Shown here piece after piece: positions 8,134 through 16,375 of a DNA stretch of 64,000 bases. Origin of the DNA: Micromonospora sp. WMMD1082 (GTDB lineage: Bacteria > Actinomycetota > Actinomycetes > Mycobacteriales > Micromonosporaceae); contig NZ_JARUBM010000002.1 in NCBI RefSeq assembly GCF_029626175.1, positions 434,001-498,000 on the forward strand, in the 5' to 3' direction. The notes under the pieces are model-generated. The model was not told the DNA's origin. It was given only the letters and a program-made list of their open reading frames with translations, and did not search any database. Made by a program: the position numbers and the translations under genes. The first letter of the stretch is position 1, and every line of letters starts with the position of its first letter.

Positions 8134-9660
8134 ATGTCGCAACTCCCCCTTACCGGCCCACCCCTCGGCCGCCGCCGGTTGCGCGCCAGCATCTATGTGC
8201 GGTTGTCCAACGCGGCGGACGAGGCGAACACGTCGCTTGAGAACATGATCGCGGAGTGCCGAGCGGTCTGCGCCGCTGAGGACTTCGCGGAGGCCGCCCT
8301 CCACATCGACGACGGAATCACCGGTGGCGTGCGTGACCGGCCCGAGTTCATCGCCTGGCTTGACGACGCCCGGCACCAACGGGCCGACGTGCTGGTTGCT
8401 CACCACGTCGACCGGATGACCCGCGAGGGCCTGAACGTAGCCGCGATGATCCTCGACGTACAGGAGGGGAAAGACCCCGCTACGGGCCGGATCATCCGCC
8501 CGCCTGTTCGTCTGATCGACACAAAAGGGCTCGATTCCAACAACGGCGTCGCCTTCCGCATCCTGTTCCTGATCAAGGCCGAGACTGCCCGGGAGGAGCG
8601 CGAGCGCGCTAAGCAGCGCGTCGCTGGCCGATCACTGCGGTTACGGCTCGCTGGCCGCTGGCCCGGCGGCACGCCCCCGTTTGGGTACGAGATCGTTCCT
8701 TCGCCCGACGGCAAAGGAAAGACGCTGGCGCTGTGCCAGAAGGAGACCGACTTCGTCCGAGAGTGCGCAGGGCGCATCCTCATCGGTCACAAGCTCGGGC
8801 GCACGGTCCGGTGGCTCAACCGCAACGGTCCAAAGCCGCGCAGGGCTGCTGAGTGGTCCCGAGCCACGCTGAAGCAGGTACTCACCGGGGATCACATCCT
8901 CGGTCGGGTGGTGTCTAATGGGGTGGTGCAGCGAGATGAGAAGGGCCGACCCGTAACGCCGTTCCCGGCCGTACTCGATCTCCCTACGGTCCTGGCCCTG
9001 CGGAAAGTGCTCGCGTCCGACGAAGAGTACGTTCCGAGGGGCCGGCACCCCGCACGACTCGGGTCAAAGATCATCGAGTGCGACGGCTGCGGGAACTACT
9101 TGACGGTTGCCTGGCGGTCTGGACGCCCGGCCCCTCCCGGCAAGCCCGCCCGGCGCCCGCGCGGAGACCTGATCACGTACCGGTGCCAGCGGCGCGCGGA
9201 GGGCCGAACCTGCTCGCAGCCCGTAGCAGTGTCCGCCCTGCCATTCGAGGCGCACCTAGAGGAGATGTACCTCCGCGAGTTCGGCCGGTCCCCCCTTGTG
9301 GAGCACAAGGTTATGATGCCTGACGACGCCCGGTTGGCCGAAATCGAGGAGGAGCTAGCCCTGTGCGTGGCCCGGCTCGCCCAGAGCGCAACCCCCGAGG
9401 GGTTTGCGGAGCTTCAACGGCTACAGGCTGAACGGGACACGCTCAGCGCCGCACCGCGCGAACCGACCATCGTCAAAGTGCTCACCGGCCGGACACTAGC
9501 GGAGGAGTGGCACGACCAGGACATCGAGGGGCGGCGTGAGATGCTGACGGACGCGTACGCTGTGCTCCGGCTGGGCCCCGGAAAGCGCGGGAGACACGGG
9601 TTTGACCCGGGCCGCCTGTTGGTGATCCCCGCCGAGGGTGAGCACGACCCGGACGACTGA
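8134..9660 (+). CDS. int: Large serine recombinase (phage integrase)
   Basis: 508 aa from ATG 8134, preferred over ATG 8119 because the -10-like box lies between the two, predicting leaderless initiation. It has an N-terminal resolvase domain (about 20-160) with catalytic Ser in IYVRLS and the conserved Arg in DRMTREGLN, a recombinase domain (about 185-290), and a zinc ribbon with CDGCG and later YRCQRRAEGRTC (about 330-380). A coiled-coil-like helix follows, then a C-terminal tail. It catalyses attP x attB integration, and excision with an RDF. It sits next to attL, as usual for this class. Confidence 0.95.
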   Translation: MSQLPLTGPPLGRRRLRASIYVRLSNAADEANTSLENMIAECRAVCAAEDFAEAALHIDDGITGGVRDRPEFIAWLDDARHQRADVLVAHHVDRMTREGLNVAAMILDVQEGKDPATGRIIRPPVRLIDTKGLDSNNGVAFRILFLIKAETAREERERAKQRVAGRSLRLRLAGRWPGGTPPFGYEIVPSPDGKGKTLALCQKETDFVRECAGRILIGHKLGRTVRWLNRNGPKPRRAAEWSRATLKQVLTGDHILGRVVSNGVVQRDEKGRPVTPFPAVLDLPTVLALRKVLASDEEYVPRGRHPARLGSKIIECDGCGNYLTVAWRSGRPAPPGKPARRPRGDLITYRCQRRAEGRTCSQPVAVSALPFEAHLEEMYLREFGRSPLVEHKVMMPDDARLAEIEEELALCVARLAQSATPEGFAELQRLQAERDTLSAAPREPTIVKVLTGRTLAEEWHDQDIEGRREMLTDAYAVLRLGPGKRGRHGFDPGRLLVIPAEGEHDPDD

Positions 9661-9700
9661 GCGTGTAAACACCCGCCGGGGAGCGCCGGAGCGCGACGCG

Positions 9701-9811
9701 GGAGTGACGGAGTGACCCCAGTAGCTACACTCCCTTATTTCTTCTTCTAGAGCTTCTTCTTCTTCTAGAGAGAGAAATATAGGAGTGTAGCAACTGGGGT
9801 CACTTCTACAC
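9701..9811. repeat. 111-bp long-hairpin repeat, copy A (after integrase)
   Basis: A near-perfect 94-bp inverted repeat (9711-9804) with arms of about 43 bp: AGTGACCCCAGTAGCTACAC opens it and its complement closes it, with a TTCTTCTTCTAGAG-rich interior. Copy B (38370-38480) has exactly the same length and flanks. Where the arms differ between copies some changes are compensatory (a G:C pair in A is T:A in B), so the RNA or cruciform structure is kept. It begins 40 bp after the integrase stop. Confidence 0.85.
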
Positions 9812-9904
9812 TCACCTGCATATTCACAGGGCACGCAGGGTACGGCTAGGGTTACTCACCCGACCGCCCTCGACTACTCACCCCGCCCGCCGGAGGTCTC
9901 GAAG

Positions 9905-10507
9905 ATGCGCACCGCCGCCCTGGCCCTGACCCTCGCCCTGACCCCGAGCCCCGCCCCGTCCGACGACCCCGGGTTGCTCGGGCGCGTCGTCGAGGGCGTC
10001 ACCACCACCGTTGACGACCTCCTCGGGACCGGCCCGAGCGCGACGCCGACCCGCTCCCCCGAGCCCGCCCCGACAACGCCCCCGAGCCCGGCCCGAACAC
10101 CGCCCACCGAGCCGGCCCCCTCGACCCCCGGCCCCGCCCAGCTCCCCGAGCTGGCCCCCGCACCGCGCTCCGACGCCGTCCGCGAGCCAGCGCCCACCGC
10201 AAGCCCTAGTTCGTCCGGGGCGGTCCCGCCCGAGGCGGCGCGGGGCGTTGCCTGGGCGCCCGTGCCTGCCGACGACGATGACGACCGCGTGTATGTCGTC
10301 GGCTTCGCCGCGCTGGCGCTGCCGGTGGGCTGGCTCGCCTGGCGCTCCCGCCGCCCGAAGCCCACCCCGGCGCCTGCTCCGTTGTCCGCGGCGCAGTGGG
10401 AGGCTGCGTACGAGCTGGGCCGCGCGGACGCGCGCACCCGCCCCGCCGAGGCCGCCCGCGTGATCCCGTTCCGGCGCCCGGACAGCGAGAAGCCCCCGGC
10501 CAGCTAG
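9905..10507 (+). CDS. Membrane-anchored Pro-rich protein
   Basis: 200 aa, with GGAGG 8 nt before the ATG. It has a short hydrophobic N-terminus (MRTAALALTLALT, possible signal), a long Pro/Thr/Ala-rich low-complexity region (about 40-105), one transmembrane helix near VVGFAALALPVGWLAW (about 128-145) and a basic cytoplasmic tail. The topology resembles a cell-surface stalk. Its position beside the integrase suggests an accessory, possibly lysogeny-expressed gene. Function unknown. Confidence 0.55.
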   Translation: MRTAALALTLALTPSPAPSDDPGLLGRVVEGVTTTVDDLLGTGPSATPTRSPEPAPTTPPSPARTPPTEPAPSTPGPAQLPELAPAPRSDAVREPAPTASPSSSGAVPPEAARGVAWAPVPADDDDDRVYVVGFAALALPVGWLAWRSRRPKPTPAPAPLSAAQWEAAYELGRADARTRPAEAARVIPFRRPDSEKPPAS

Positions 10508-10533
10508 CCGAGGGCTTCCGCGTACGGGTCGGG

Positions 10534-10719
10534 TCAGGCGCTGCGCTTCGCCAGCTCGACGAAGCCACGCCACGCGGCGGGCTCAAAGGCCAGCGTCCCG
10601 CCGTCACGGTCCTTGGTGTCGCGGACGAGGACAACGCCCGCGAGGTTGTCGGCGACCTCGACGCAGTCGCCACCGTTGTTGCCGCTCTTGCTGCTCTTGC
10701 GCCACTGCGCACCGGTCAT
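10534..10719 (-). CDS. DUF397 protein
   Basis: 61 aa, starting MTGAQWRKSSKSGNNGGDCV and ending with the TLAFEPAAWRGFVELAK pattern diagnostic of DUF397. These proteins are found in actinobacteria next to XRE/DUF5753 regulators. The ATG overlaps the regulator's stop (ATGA at 10716-10719), so the two are coupled. An alternative start at 10728 is possible. DUF397/DUF5753 pairs influence development and secondary metabolism in streptomycetes, and some are described as toxin-antitoxin-like (family knowledge). Confidence 0.88.
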   Translation of the reverse strand: MTGAQWRKSSKSGNNGGDCVEVADNLAGVVLVRDTKDRDGGTLAFEPAAWRGFVELAKRSA

Positions 10720-11486
10720 TCTTCCCATGATGCTGTCGCTTCCCTGATGAGGTCGAGGGACTGCTTCCGCGACAGGGCGTCGCCGCGGATTCGCTCCCAC
10801 CGTCGATTAAGCGTAGCAACCTCGGTCGGCTGGTCGACAATCTGCGACCGCGCCTGACTGTCGACGTTCCCGAGCACGCTCCCGTCTCCCAGCTCAGCCA
10901 GCGTGAACGGCCCGCCGAGGCCCGGGTACATGCCGACGCTCGCCGGCACGACGTGCACGGAGATCGAGGGCCGCCGGGCACACATCTCGATGTGCGCGCA
11001 CTGCTCGTACATGAGCACGCGATCGCCGTACGCGTCCCGGCGCAGGACCATCTCGTCCATCACCACGACGAGTACCGGCGCGTCGTCCCGGTCCAGCACC
11101 GCTTGCCGCTGTACGCGCGCTTCGGCGAGCTGGTCGGCCTCCTCGGCGGTCAGCTTCTCTCCGGCGAGCGTCGCCCGTGCGTACTCCTCGGTTTGCAGTA
11201 GACCCGGGATCCAGGCGAGCTGAAAGGCGCGCAGCGACACGGCTACACGCTCGATGTCCGCCCACCGCCGGAACCAGGTCGGTTCCTGACGTTTGAGAAC
11301 GTCCGGCCAGAGGTCCGCCACCTCGCGGCTGAGTGCCGCAGCGACCCGCTTCCGGGTCTTTGGCCGCGGAATGCGCCCGTGGCTTGCCCACCGCGCGGCG
11401 GTCTTCGGGTCGACCCCGACCTGAGCCGCGAGACTTTCAGCGGTTTCGCCAGCCTCGGCCATGGCGGCGACAATGGCACGGTTCAT
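10716..11486 (-). CDS. XRE-family HTH regulator with DUF5753
   Basis: 256 aa. The N-terminal HTH (about residues 8-60: ETAESLAAQVGVDPKTAARW) is followed by a DUF5753 sensor-like domain (from about 80: ERVAVSLRAFQLAWIPGLLQTEEYARATL, through VHVVPASVGMYPGLGGPFTLAEL). It is on the minus strand, opposite almost every phage gene, together with the DUF397 gene. It is either a bacterial cargo pair captured by the phage or a lysogeny-expressed regulator. It is a second candidate repressor but has no palindrome near its promoter. Confidence 0.85.
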   Translation of the reverse strand: MNRAIVAAMAEAGETAESLAAQVGVDPKTAARWASHGRIPRPKTRKRVAAALSREVADLWPDVLKRQEPTWFRRWADIERVAVSLRAFQLAWIPGLLQTEEYARATLAGEKLTAEEADQLAEARVQRQAVLDRDDAPVLVVVMDEMVLRRDAYGDRVLMYEQCAHIEMCARRPSISVHVVPASVGMYPGLGGPFTLAELGDGSVLGNVDSQARSQIVDQPTEVATLNRRWERIRGDALSRKQSLDLIREATASWEE

Positions 11487-11763
11487 TCCTGGTCCTTCCT
11501 GGACGTCCATGGGGCGTTGATATTCCATTGTGCTACGGGGTGTGAGCGCCTGGCAACGGTTGGCAGGGTGGTTGGTGTGACGGAGCTGCCGGCAGGAGGC
11601 CAAGGGGGTGCCCCCGGCGGCAACGTCCAGGGGCCGCCCCCTCTTCCGGCGAGCACCGGGGCGGCCCCTTCCAACATCGACGGAGGAGGGCCCGCCGTGT
11701 CCCAGCAGAAGCCCGCGAACGCCGTCCCGGCGTCGCGCTGGTCCGACCGGCACAACCGTTGCC

Positions 11764-12171
11764 ATGCCCGGTGAGCCGCCGGACCTGCCCCAACGCGTGC
11801 CCCTCGCGCCGGGCAGCGTCCCCGCGATCCTCGCGACCGGCTGCGGCCCGCGGGTCCGCCCACTTCGCCGCGCGTCCCTCCCGGCTGCGATCCGGCGCCG
11901 CGAGCGTGACCGGGTGAGCGGCGACCTCGACATCCACACCCCGGCCCGCCCGACGTGGCGCTGTCGGGGGTGCGGCGCACCGTGGCCGTGCCAGCCTGCG
12001 AAGCTGCGCCTGCTCGCGGCGTACAAGGGCAACATGCCGGGGCTCATGGTCTACCTGGTGAAGCTCCGCCAAGAGGCCGCCGACCAGCTCGCCGAGCTGG
12101 ACTCGGGCACCCCTCCGGCGGACCTGCACGTCCGGTTCACAGACTGGATTCCGGCCGACCCCTCGAAGTAA
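11764..12171 (+). CDS. Small CxxC-containing actinobacterial protein (neighbour of XRE/DUF397 loci)
   Basis: 135 aa from ATG 11764; GTG 11914 (MSGDLDIHTPARPTW) is an alternative that removes a basic, weakly conserved N-terminus. The conserved part is TWRCRGCGAPWPC followed by QPAKLRLLAAYKG and a helical tail ending FTDWIPADP. Proteins of this pattern commonly accompany DUF5753/DUF397 genes and are sometimes mislabelled flavin reductase. A 25-codon frame (11697-11774) with a good GGAGGAGG site precedes and overlaps it and may be a leader peptide. Confidence 0.6.
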   Translation: MPGEPPDLPQRVPLAPGSVPAILATGCGPRVRPLRRASLPAAIRRRERDRVSGDLDIHTPARPTWRCRGCGAPWPCQPAKLRLLAAYKGNMPGLMVYLVKLRQEAADQLAELDSGTPPADLHVRFTDWIPADPSK

Positions 12172-12175
12172 GACG

Positions 12176-12228
12176 CCCGCCCCGGTCGCTGCGGCTATCC
12201 CCCGTTGCCGCGCCCGGGGCGGGTCTTT
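12176..12228 (+). terminator. Terminator before promoter P1
   Basis: CCCGCCCCGG (12176-12185) pairs with CCGGGGCGGG (12214-12223), followed by TCTTT. It ends the preceding unit 5 nt before phage promoter P1. Confidence 0.7.
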
Positions 12229-12232
12229 GCGT

Positions 12233-12261
12233 GAACACCTGTGGCACCGCTGGCGCATATG
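12233..12261 (+). promoter_or_regulatory. Phage promoter P1 (GAACAC-N17-CATATG)
   Basis: GAACAC 12233-12238, 17-bp spacer ending CTGGCG, CATATG 12256-12261. It is a member of the ten-copy family. The HNH gene ATG is at 12268, the expected initiation point, so the message may be leaderless. Confidence 0.75.
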
Positions 12262-12267
12262 CTGCAC

Positions 12268-12969
12268 ATGACACGAGAGATCGCGGTCCGCTGGCGCGTG
12301 CGACCGGGGCGAGAGTGCCGGTACTGCGGCGAGGCGCGGCTGAGTGAGATGGTGCGCCACGCACGCAAGCGGGACGGGCACGCTACGGAATGCCTTAGGT
12401 GCTCGCGTGCTCGCTACACCCTCAGCCGTGACGCGCAGAAGGCGCGAGCTGCCGCGTACTACGCCGCGAACCGCGACAAAGTTCTATCTCGCCGCCGAGC
12501 GGATCGAGACAGGGTGCTGGCAGGTCAGCGTGCGGTCTTTGCTCGCTACACCGCGCGGACTGACGAGCAAATCTCGGCCTCTCAGTCGCGGCTGCGACCT
12601 GACGGGCTGAAGCGCTGCCGTAGGTGCTGCCAACTGGTCGCCCTGAGCGCGTTCACGTCCGACCGGAGCAGGCCCGACGGACTTCATGGGGTCTGCCGCG
12701 TCTGTGACAGCTCCAGGCTTCTCCGCATCGCTGCTCCCCGCTGGTCCGACGAAGACCTTCACGCCTGTGTCTACTGCGGCGCCCCGTTTGAGCACGTCGA
12801 CCACGTCTGGGCGTCGTCCGAGGGCGGTCCCGACCACCCGCAAAACCTCGTCCCCGCGTGCGCTGATTGCAACCTGTCGAAGAACGCCCGCCCCGTCGAA
12901 GACTTCATTCCCGCCGACCTGCTCGCGCTGGTCGCTGAATGGCCCGTGAGGGTTGTCGAGTTCGACTGA
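12268..12969 (+). CDS. HNH endonuclease (free-standing homing type)
   Basis: 233 aa. There are three Cys pairs: CRYCGEARL with CLRCSRARY near the N-terminus, CRRCCQLVALSAF with CRVCDSS in the middle, and the catalytic HNH at the C-terminus (CVYCGAPFEHVDHVWASSEG then NLVPACADCNLSKN, about 170-225). The central basic region (RDAQKARAAAYYAANRDK) is a likely DNA-binding linker. Start ATG 12268 follows the P1 -10 box by 7 nt; 12241 and 12259 would lie in the promoter. It probably nicks phage or host DNA as a selfish gene. Confidence 0.85.
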   Translation: MTREIAVRWRVRPGRECRYCGEARLSEMVRHARKRDGHATECLRCSRARYTLSRDAQKARAAAYYAANRDKVLSRRRADRDRVLAGQRAVFARYTARTDEQISASQSRLRPDGLKRCRRCCQLVALSAFTSDRSRPDGLHGVCRVCDSSRLLRIAAPRWSDEDLHACVYCGAPFEHVDHVWASSEGGPDHPQNLVPACADCNLSKNARPVEDFIPADLLALVAEWPVRVVEFD

Positions 12970-12996
12970 ACACCCGGACCGCCGCTGGCGCATAGG
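12968..12996 (+). promoter_or_regulatory. Phage promoter P2 (GAACAC-N17-CATAGG)
   Basis: GAACAC 12968-12973, 17-bp spacer, CATAGG 12991-12996, starting at the last codons of the HNH gene. The downstream leader carries GTGTCCGAACACGACACGAG, nearly repeated after P3. Confidence 0.8.
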
Positions 12997-13036
12997 CCCC
13001 GTGTCCGAACACGACACGAGGCCCGAGGAGGCCAGC

Positions 13037-14128
13037 GTGACCGAACCCATCACGATCGAGGCAAGCAACCCGAGCGGCACCCCCGCGACCCTCCACGTTG
13101 CAGCGTCGGTGCGCGTTGCGGGCGGGCTGTACCTGGGCACCCGCGCGGGGTATCCCAGCCCGTTCTACTCGCACTTCTCCCCCGCCGCCGCCCGCGAGCT
13201 GGGCGCGTGGCTGGTCGAGCGGTACGCCCTGCCGAGCTGGACGCCGAAGGAGGGCGACGAGGTTCGCATCCTGCCGGACGCCGAGGACTACGAAGGCGAC
13301 ACAGTCTCGACCGGCGGCGCGACGCGGGGTGAGGTGGTCGAGGGCGTCGACCGCGACGGCGATATCCGGGTGAAGCTCCTCAACGGCACCCTTCAGGGCT
13401 GCCTCGTCTACATGCTCCCGCGGTTCGTTGCCCACGCCGACGCGGTCCTCCCGGCCGACGGGACGCCGGAGCCCGCCGGAGAGCACGCCGACGGTACGCC
13501 GGTCGTGATCGTGACCGACGACGCGCAGGGCTGGTCGGGCACGCCGGCCAGGCTGCCGAAGGGCACGCCGGCCGTGATCGTCGAGTCGGCACGGGTGTTC
13601 GACGCCCTGCGTGGATACGTCGTCAAGGCCATGCGCGACGGCGCGCTGACGGCGGTCTCGGTCCGTCCCGGCGACGTCGCCCTGTCGATGCCGGCCGAGC
13701 CGGAGCCGGAGACGAGCACCGGCACCGAACGGCCCTGGCAGGTCGGCGACGTCGGCGAGCTGACCGAGCACTACATGCTTCACAAGCCCGGCGACCGCAT
13801 CCGCGTGACCGAGGCCGAGGCCCCGTACGACCCGGAGGACGGGCCGCTGATCCGGGGCGCGTGGCTGGACGGCGAGCAGGACGGCCCCAGCGTCTTCGCC
13901 CGCCGGCTGCGCCGCGTGGTCGAGGCCGGTCGGCCCTGGGCCGTCGGCGACGAGGCGATCGTGACGGAGGGCGGGAAGTACGCCGACCGCTTCCGCACGG
14001 GCGAGCGGGTCCGGATCAGCAGGGTCGCCCCCTCGGTCAGCGGCGGTACCGACGTGGTGCGCGCCACGTCGATCGCGCGCCCCGCCGAGGACTGGGCCCT
14101 TCGTACCGACGTGCTGCGCCGCCCGTAA
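13037..14128 (+). CDS. Hypothetical phage protein with SH3-like repeats
   Basis: 363 aa from GTG 13037, preceded by GAGGAGG. Three or more short beta-rich repeats begin with a W-x-x-GD-E core (SWTPKEGDEVRILPDAEDY, PWQVGDVGELTEHY, PWAVGDEAIVTEG), each resembling an SH3-like barrel. The pattern KEGDEVRILPDA recurs in the next gene as VGEEYRLLPGA, so the two are paralogous. It is expressed from P2. No enzymatic residues are evident; a binding role is inferred only from the fold-like repeats. Confidence 0.65.
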   Translation: MTEPITIEASNPSGTPATLHVAASVRVAGGLYLGTRAGYPSPFYSHFSPAAARELGAWLVERYALPSWTPKEGDEVRILPDAEDYEGDTVSTGGATRGEVVEGVDRDGDIRVKLLNGTLQGCLVYMLPRFVAHADAVLPADGTPEPAGEHADGTPVVIVTDDAQGWSGTPARLPKGTPAVIVESARVFDALRGYVVKAMRDGALTAVSVRPGDVALSMPAEPEPETSTGTERPWQVGDVGELTEHYMLHKPGDRIRVTEAEAPYDPEDGPLIRGAWLDGEQDGPSVFARRLRRVVEAGRPWAVGDEAIVTEGGKYADRFRTGERVRISRVAPSVSGGTDVVRATSIARPAEDWALRTDVLRRP

Positions 14129-14141
14129 CACCATCGAGAGA

Positions 14142-14172
14142 GCCCGTCCCCACCTCGGGGGCGGGCTTTTTC
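14142..14172 (+). terminator. Rho-independent terminator before P3
   Basis: GCCCGTCCCC and GGGGGCGGGC form a stem with a 4-5 nt loop, followed by TTTTT. It closes the P2 transcription unit. Confidence 0.85.
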
Positions 14173-14187
14173 GTGTCTCCGGGCCGT

Positions 14188-14216
14188 GAACACCCGGGCC
14201 CCACCTGGCACATAGG
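14188..14216 (+). promoter_or_regulatory. Phage promoter P3 (GAACAC-N17-CATAGG)
   Basis: GAACAC 14188-14193, 17-bp spacer, CATAGG 14211-14216. It lies 16 nt after the terminator and 37 nt before the next GTG start. Confidence 0.8.
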
Positions 14217-14253
14217 CGCTGTGTCCGAACGAGACACGAGCCTGGGAGGGCCT

Positions 14254-15123
14254 GTGACGCAGATTTTCGAGCACGTCGACCCCTGCGCCGACCGAATGAC
14301 CGTCGAAACCGGCGGCGAGGACGACCTGATCGTCCGGAACAGCACCGCCGCGCATGTGGGAGTGATTCTCGCCCCCGCCGACGTCGACCGCCTGCGCGAC
14401 GCCCTGAAGCCGTACGGTACCCGCCGCGACAGCGACGCCCCGGCCGAGGTGGTCGAGGTCGGCGAGGAGTACCGGCTACTGCCCGGCGCGCGGTACACAT
14501 TGCAGTCAGGCACCCACGCGTCCACTGCCGTCGAGGACGGCGTGACCCGCGTGCGCGTGAAGCGCCGCTGGGGCAGCGACGGTGACTGGGAGGTTGAGGG
14601 CCTGGACGGCGCGCGCTCCGAGCGGGCCTACATCGTCCAGCCGAAGTACCTCGCCCCGCTCGACGAGCTGACGCAGGGCACGCCCCCGCTCGCTCCCGGC
14701 GACCGGGCGCGCGTGACGGGCGACACGGCGAGCTGGGGTCACGGCTTCAAGGCTGGCGACGTGGTGACCCTGGTTGGGCGGGGCGACAACTACGGCAGCC
14801 ACCAGGGCAATCCTCGTGGCTGGCTGTGCCAGCACGCCGACGGAGTGACGGATTGGTATGTCCACGCGGACGACCTCGCGCCGCTCGGCTCGCTGGCGAC
14901 CGACGAGGCGGTCGAGGCCCTGCGCGAACGGCTGGGCGTGGCGCCGACGTTCACGGTCCACGACGAGGCACACGCCTTCTTCGGCACGACGACCGCCGGC
15001 CAGCTCGACCCGGCGCGCGTCGCCGCGGTCCGTGAGGCCATGGCGATCCTCGGCGACGACGGCGCGAGCGTCGACCTGGAAGCCCTCCTCGCCGTGGCTG
15101 AGTTCCTGATCGGGGACGCGTAG
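14254..15123 (+). CDS. Hypothetical phage protein, SH3-like repeats (paralogue of 13037 gene)
   Basis: 289 aa from GTG 14254 with GGGAGG upstream. Residues about 65-140 carry VGEEYRLLPGARYTLQ and RVRVKRRWGSDGDWEVEGL, and about 148-205 a PPLAPGDRARVTGD repeat, as in the neighbouring 13037 and 15434 genes. A C-terminal helical region follows (EALRERLGVAPTFTV onward). Its stop overlaps the next gene's GTG by one base. First gene of the P3 operon; function unknown. Confidence 0.65.
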   Translation: MTQIFEHVDPCADRMTVETGGEDDLIVRNSTAAHVGVILAPADVDRLRDALKPYGTRRDSDAPAEVVEVGEEYRLLPGARYTLQSGTHASTAVEDGVTRVRVKRRWGSDGDWEVEGLDGARSERAYIVQPKYLAPLDELTQGTPPLAPGDRARVTGDTASWGHGFKAGDVVTLVGRGDNYGSHQGNPRGWLCQHADGVTDWYVHADDLAPLGSLATDEAVEALRERLGVAPTFTVHDEAHAFFGTTTAGQLDPARVAAVREAMAILGDDGASVDLEALLAVAEFLIGDA

Positions 15124-15437
15124 TGAAGCGCCTCTTCCCCTTCGTCCTCGGCGGTGCCCTCCTCGGCGCCGTCGGGGGCCTGGCCTTCGGGCTGGGCAAC
15201 TGGGCCGCCGCGTGGCTGGTCTGGTTCCTGTACTTCGGTGTCGTCGAGCTGGCGGCGCTGTTCAACTCGCGCGACGGCGACACGTTGAGCGAGCACGTGT
15301 GGATGTGGTTCGGCACGAAGCGCCACCCGGCCGACCCGTTCCGCCCGGTGACCGGGTGGACGCGGCTTCGGCGGTTCGTGCTGCTCGCCTTCATGGCGTG
15401 GCTGACCTTGCACTTTCTGACTGGGGGGCTGTTCTGA
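15123..15437 (+). CDS. Small phage membrane protein
   Basis: 104 aa with an N-terminal pair of hydrophobic segments (VLGGALLGAVGGLAFGLG and AAAWLVWFLYFGVVELAALF) and a third near the C-terminus (FVLLAFMAWLTLHFLTGGLF), separated by a polar loop. Four-gene P3 operon, tightly packed. It could be a superinfection-exclusion or holin-like membrane protein, but no motif supports a specific role. Confidence 0.65.
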   Translation: MKRLFPFVLGGALLGAVGGLAFGLGNWAAAWLVWFLYFGVVELAALFNSRDGDTLSEHVWMWFGTKRHPADPFRPVTGWTRLRRFVLLAFMAWLTLHFLTGGLF

Positions 15438-15835
15438 CCGCCGTCCTCGGCGACGGGCCGAAGCCGACCGAGGACGCGCCCTCGCCGACGATCGAGGTTG
15501 GGCGGGAGTACCGGTTGCTGCCGACCGCTCGCTTTAGCGCGGACCGGTCGGACTTGCCCGAGGAGGGTACGACCCGCGTCCGGGTGGTGGAGGACGCCGA
15601 CGACGACGGCGACTACCTCGTGATGCCGCTGGACGGGCGGACGGTCGGCGACCCCGGCGATATCACGCGGTTCGTCCTCGGCCGGTACCTCGTGCCGCTC
15701 GATGACGCTCCGCGGCCTGCCGCCCCGAACGTCGCCCAGGCGGCGCGGGAGGTGGCCGAGGAGGTCGGGCTGATCACCTTCGCGGGCCGGGCCTTCGCGG
15801 CCTTCGCCGACAAGCTCGAAGGGAAGTCCGAGTGA
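15434..15835 (+). CDS. Hypothetical phage protein, SH3-like domain
   Basis: About 133 aa. It shares VGREYRLLPTARFS and TRVRVVEDADDDGDYLV with the 14254 protein, so it is a third paralogue of that domain. The start is uncertain: no ATG, GTG or TTG lies near the expected position. A CTG at 15434, in a CTGA overlap with the upstream stop and 5 nt after GGGGGG, fits best; GTG 15398 would overlap the membrane gene by 40 nt. Confidence 0.55.
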   Translation: MTAVLGDGPKPTEDAPSPTIEVGREYRLLPTARFSADRSDLPEEGTTRVRVVEDADDDGDYLVMPLDGRTVGDPGDITRFVLGRYLVPLDDAPRPAAPNVAQAAREVAEEVGLITFAGRAFAAFADKLEGKSE

Positions 15836-15951
15836 CCCGACGCGACAACGAATGGGGCAACAACGGCTGTGCCGGCCCTGCGGCCGTGCTGCGCGTCCTT
15901 CCCCTGCTCGCCCTGGGCGGGCTCGTCACGGCAGTTTGGAGCGCGTTGTGA
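15832..15951 (+). CDS. Very small membrane protein (39 aa)
   Basis: 39 aa from GTG 15832, overlapping the previous stop (GTGA) and itself overlapping the next start by 4 nt. It has one predicted transmembrane helix (VLRVLPLLALGGLVTAVW). Its placement in a chain of overlapping genes supports translation. Confidence 0.55.
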   Translation: MTRRDNEWGNNGCAGPAAVLRVLPLLALGGLVTAVWSAL

Positions 15952-16364
15952 GCCTGACCCCTGAAGAGGCACTGACGAAGGGCCGCGAGTACGTCGCGAG
16001 GTTTGGCCCCTTCGGCGACCCGAGCGAGCACGCCAGCCGGGCGCTCGAAGTCGCCACGTTCCTACTGGATTACGACACCCCGGCACCCGCCGACGACCCG
16101 GAGCCCGGCCCGCTCGGACCGAAGCGCACAGTCTCCTGCGCGGACACCCCGGCGGACAAGGCCACGGTGCAGGGCGGGATGTCGACCGCACACGGCCCGG
16201 CGGTCCGGCTCAGCGTGCACGGGCCGAACGGCGGCGGGCTAGTGATCCTGACGCCGGACGACGCCCGGCGCTTCGCTGCTGGCCTGCTCGACGCCGCCGA
16301 CGAGGCGGACGGCGGGGCGGGCCGGCTGATGTTCGGCCTCGACGACCTTCCCACCCCGAGTTGA
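15948..16364 (+). CDS. Hypothetical phage protein
   Basis: 138 aa from GTG 15948. The N-terminal helix (LTPEEALTKGREYVARFG) and C-terminal LVILTPDDARRFAAGLLDAADEADG are conserved-looking. No membrane segment and no motif I recognise. Last soluble gene of the P3 operon. Confidence 0.6.
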   Translation: MSLTPEEALTKGREYVARFGPFGDPSEHASRALEVATFLLDYDTPAPADDPEPGPLGPKRTVSCADTPADKATVQGGMSTAHGPAVRLSVHGPNGGGLVILTPDDARRFAAGLLDAADEADGGAGRLMFGLDDLPTPS

Positions 16365-16375
16365 AAGGCACCCCT

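Noticed and set aside
10716..11486. XRE/DUF5753 gene as the main phage repressor
   Set aside because: It has no palindrome of the O family near its promoter and belongs to a family normally paired with DUF397 in host chromosomes. Kept only as a second candidate.
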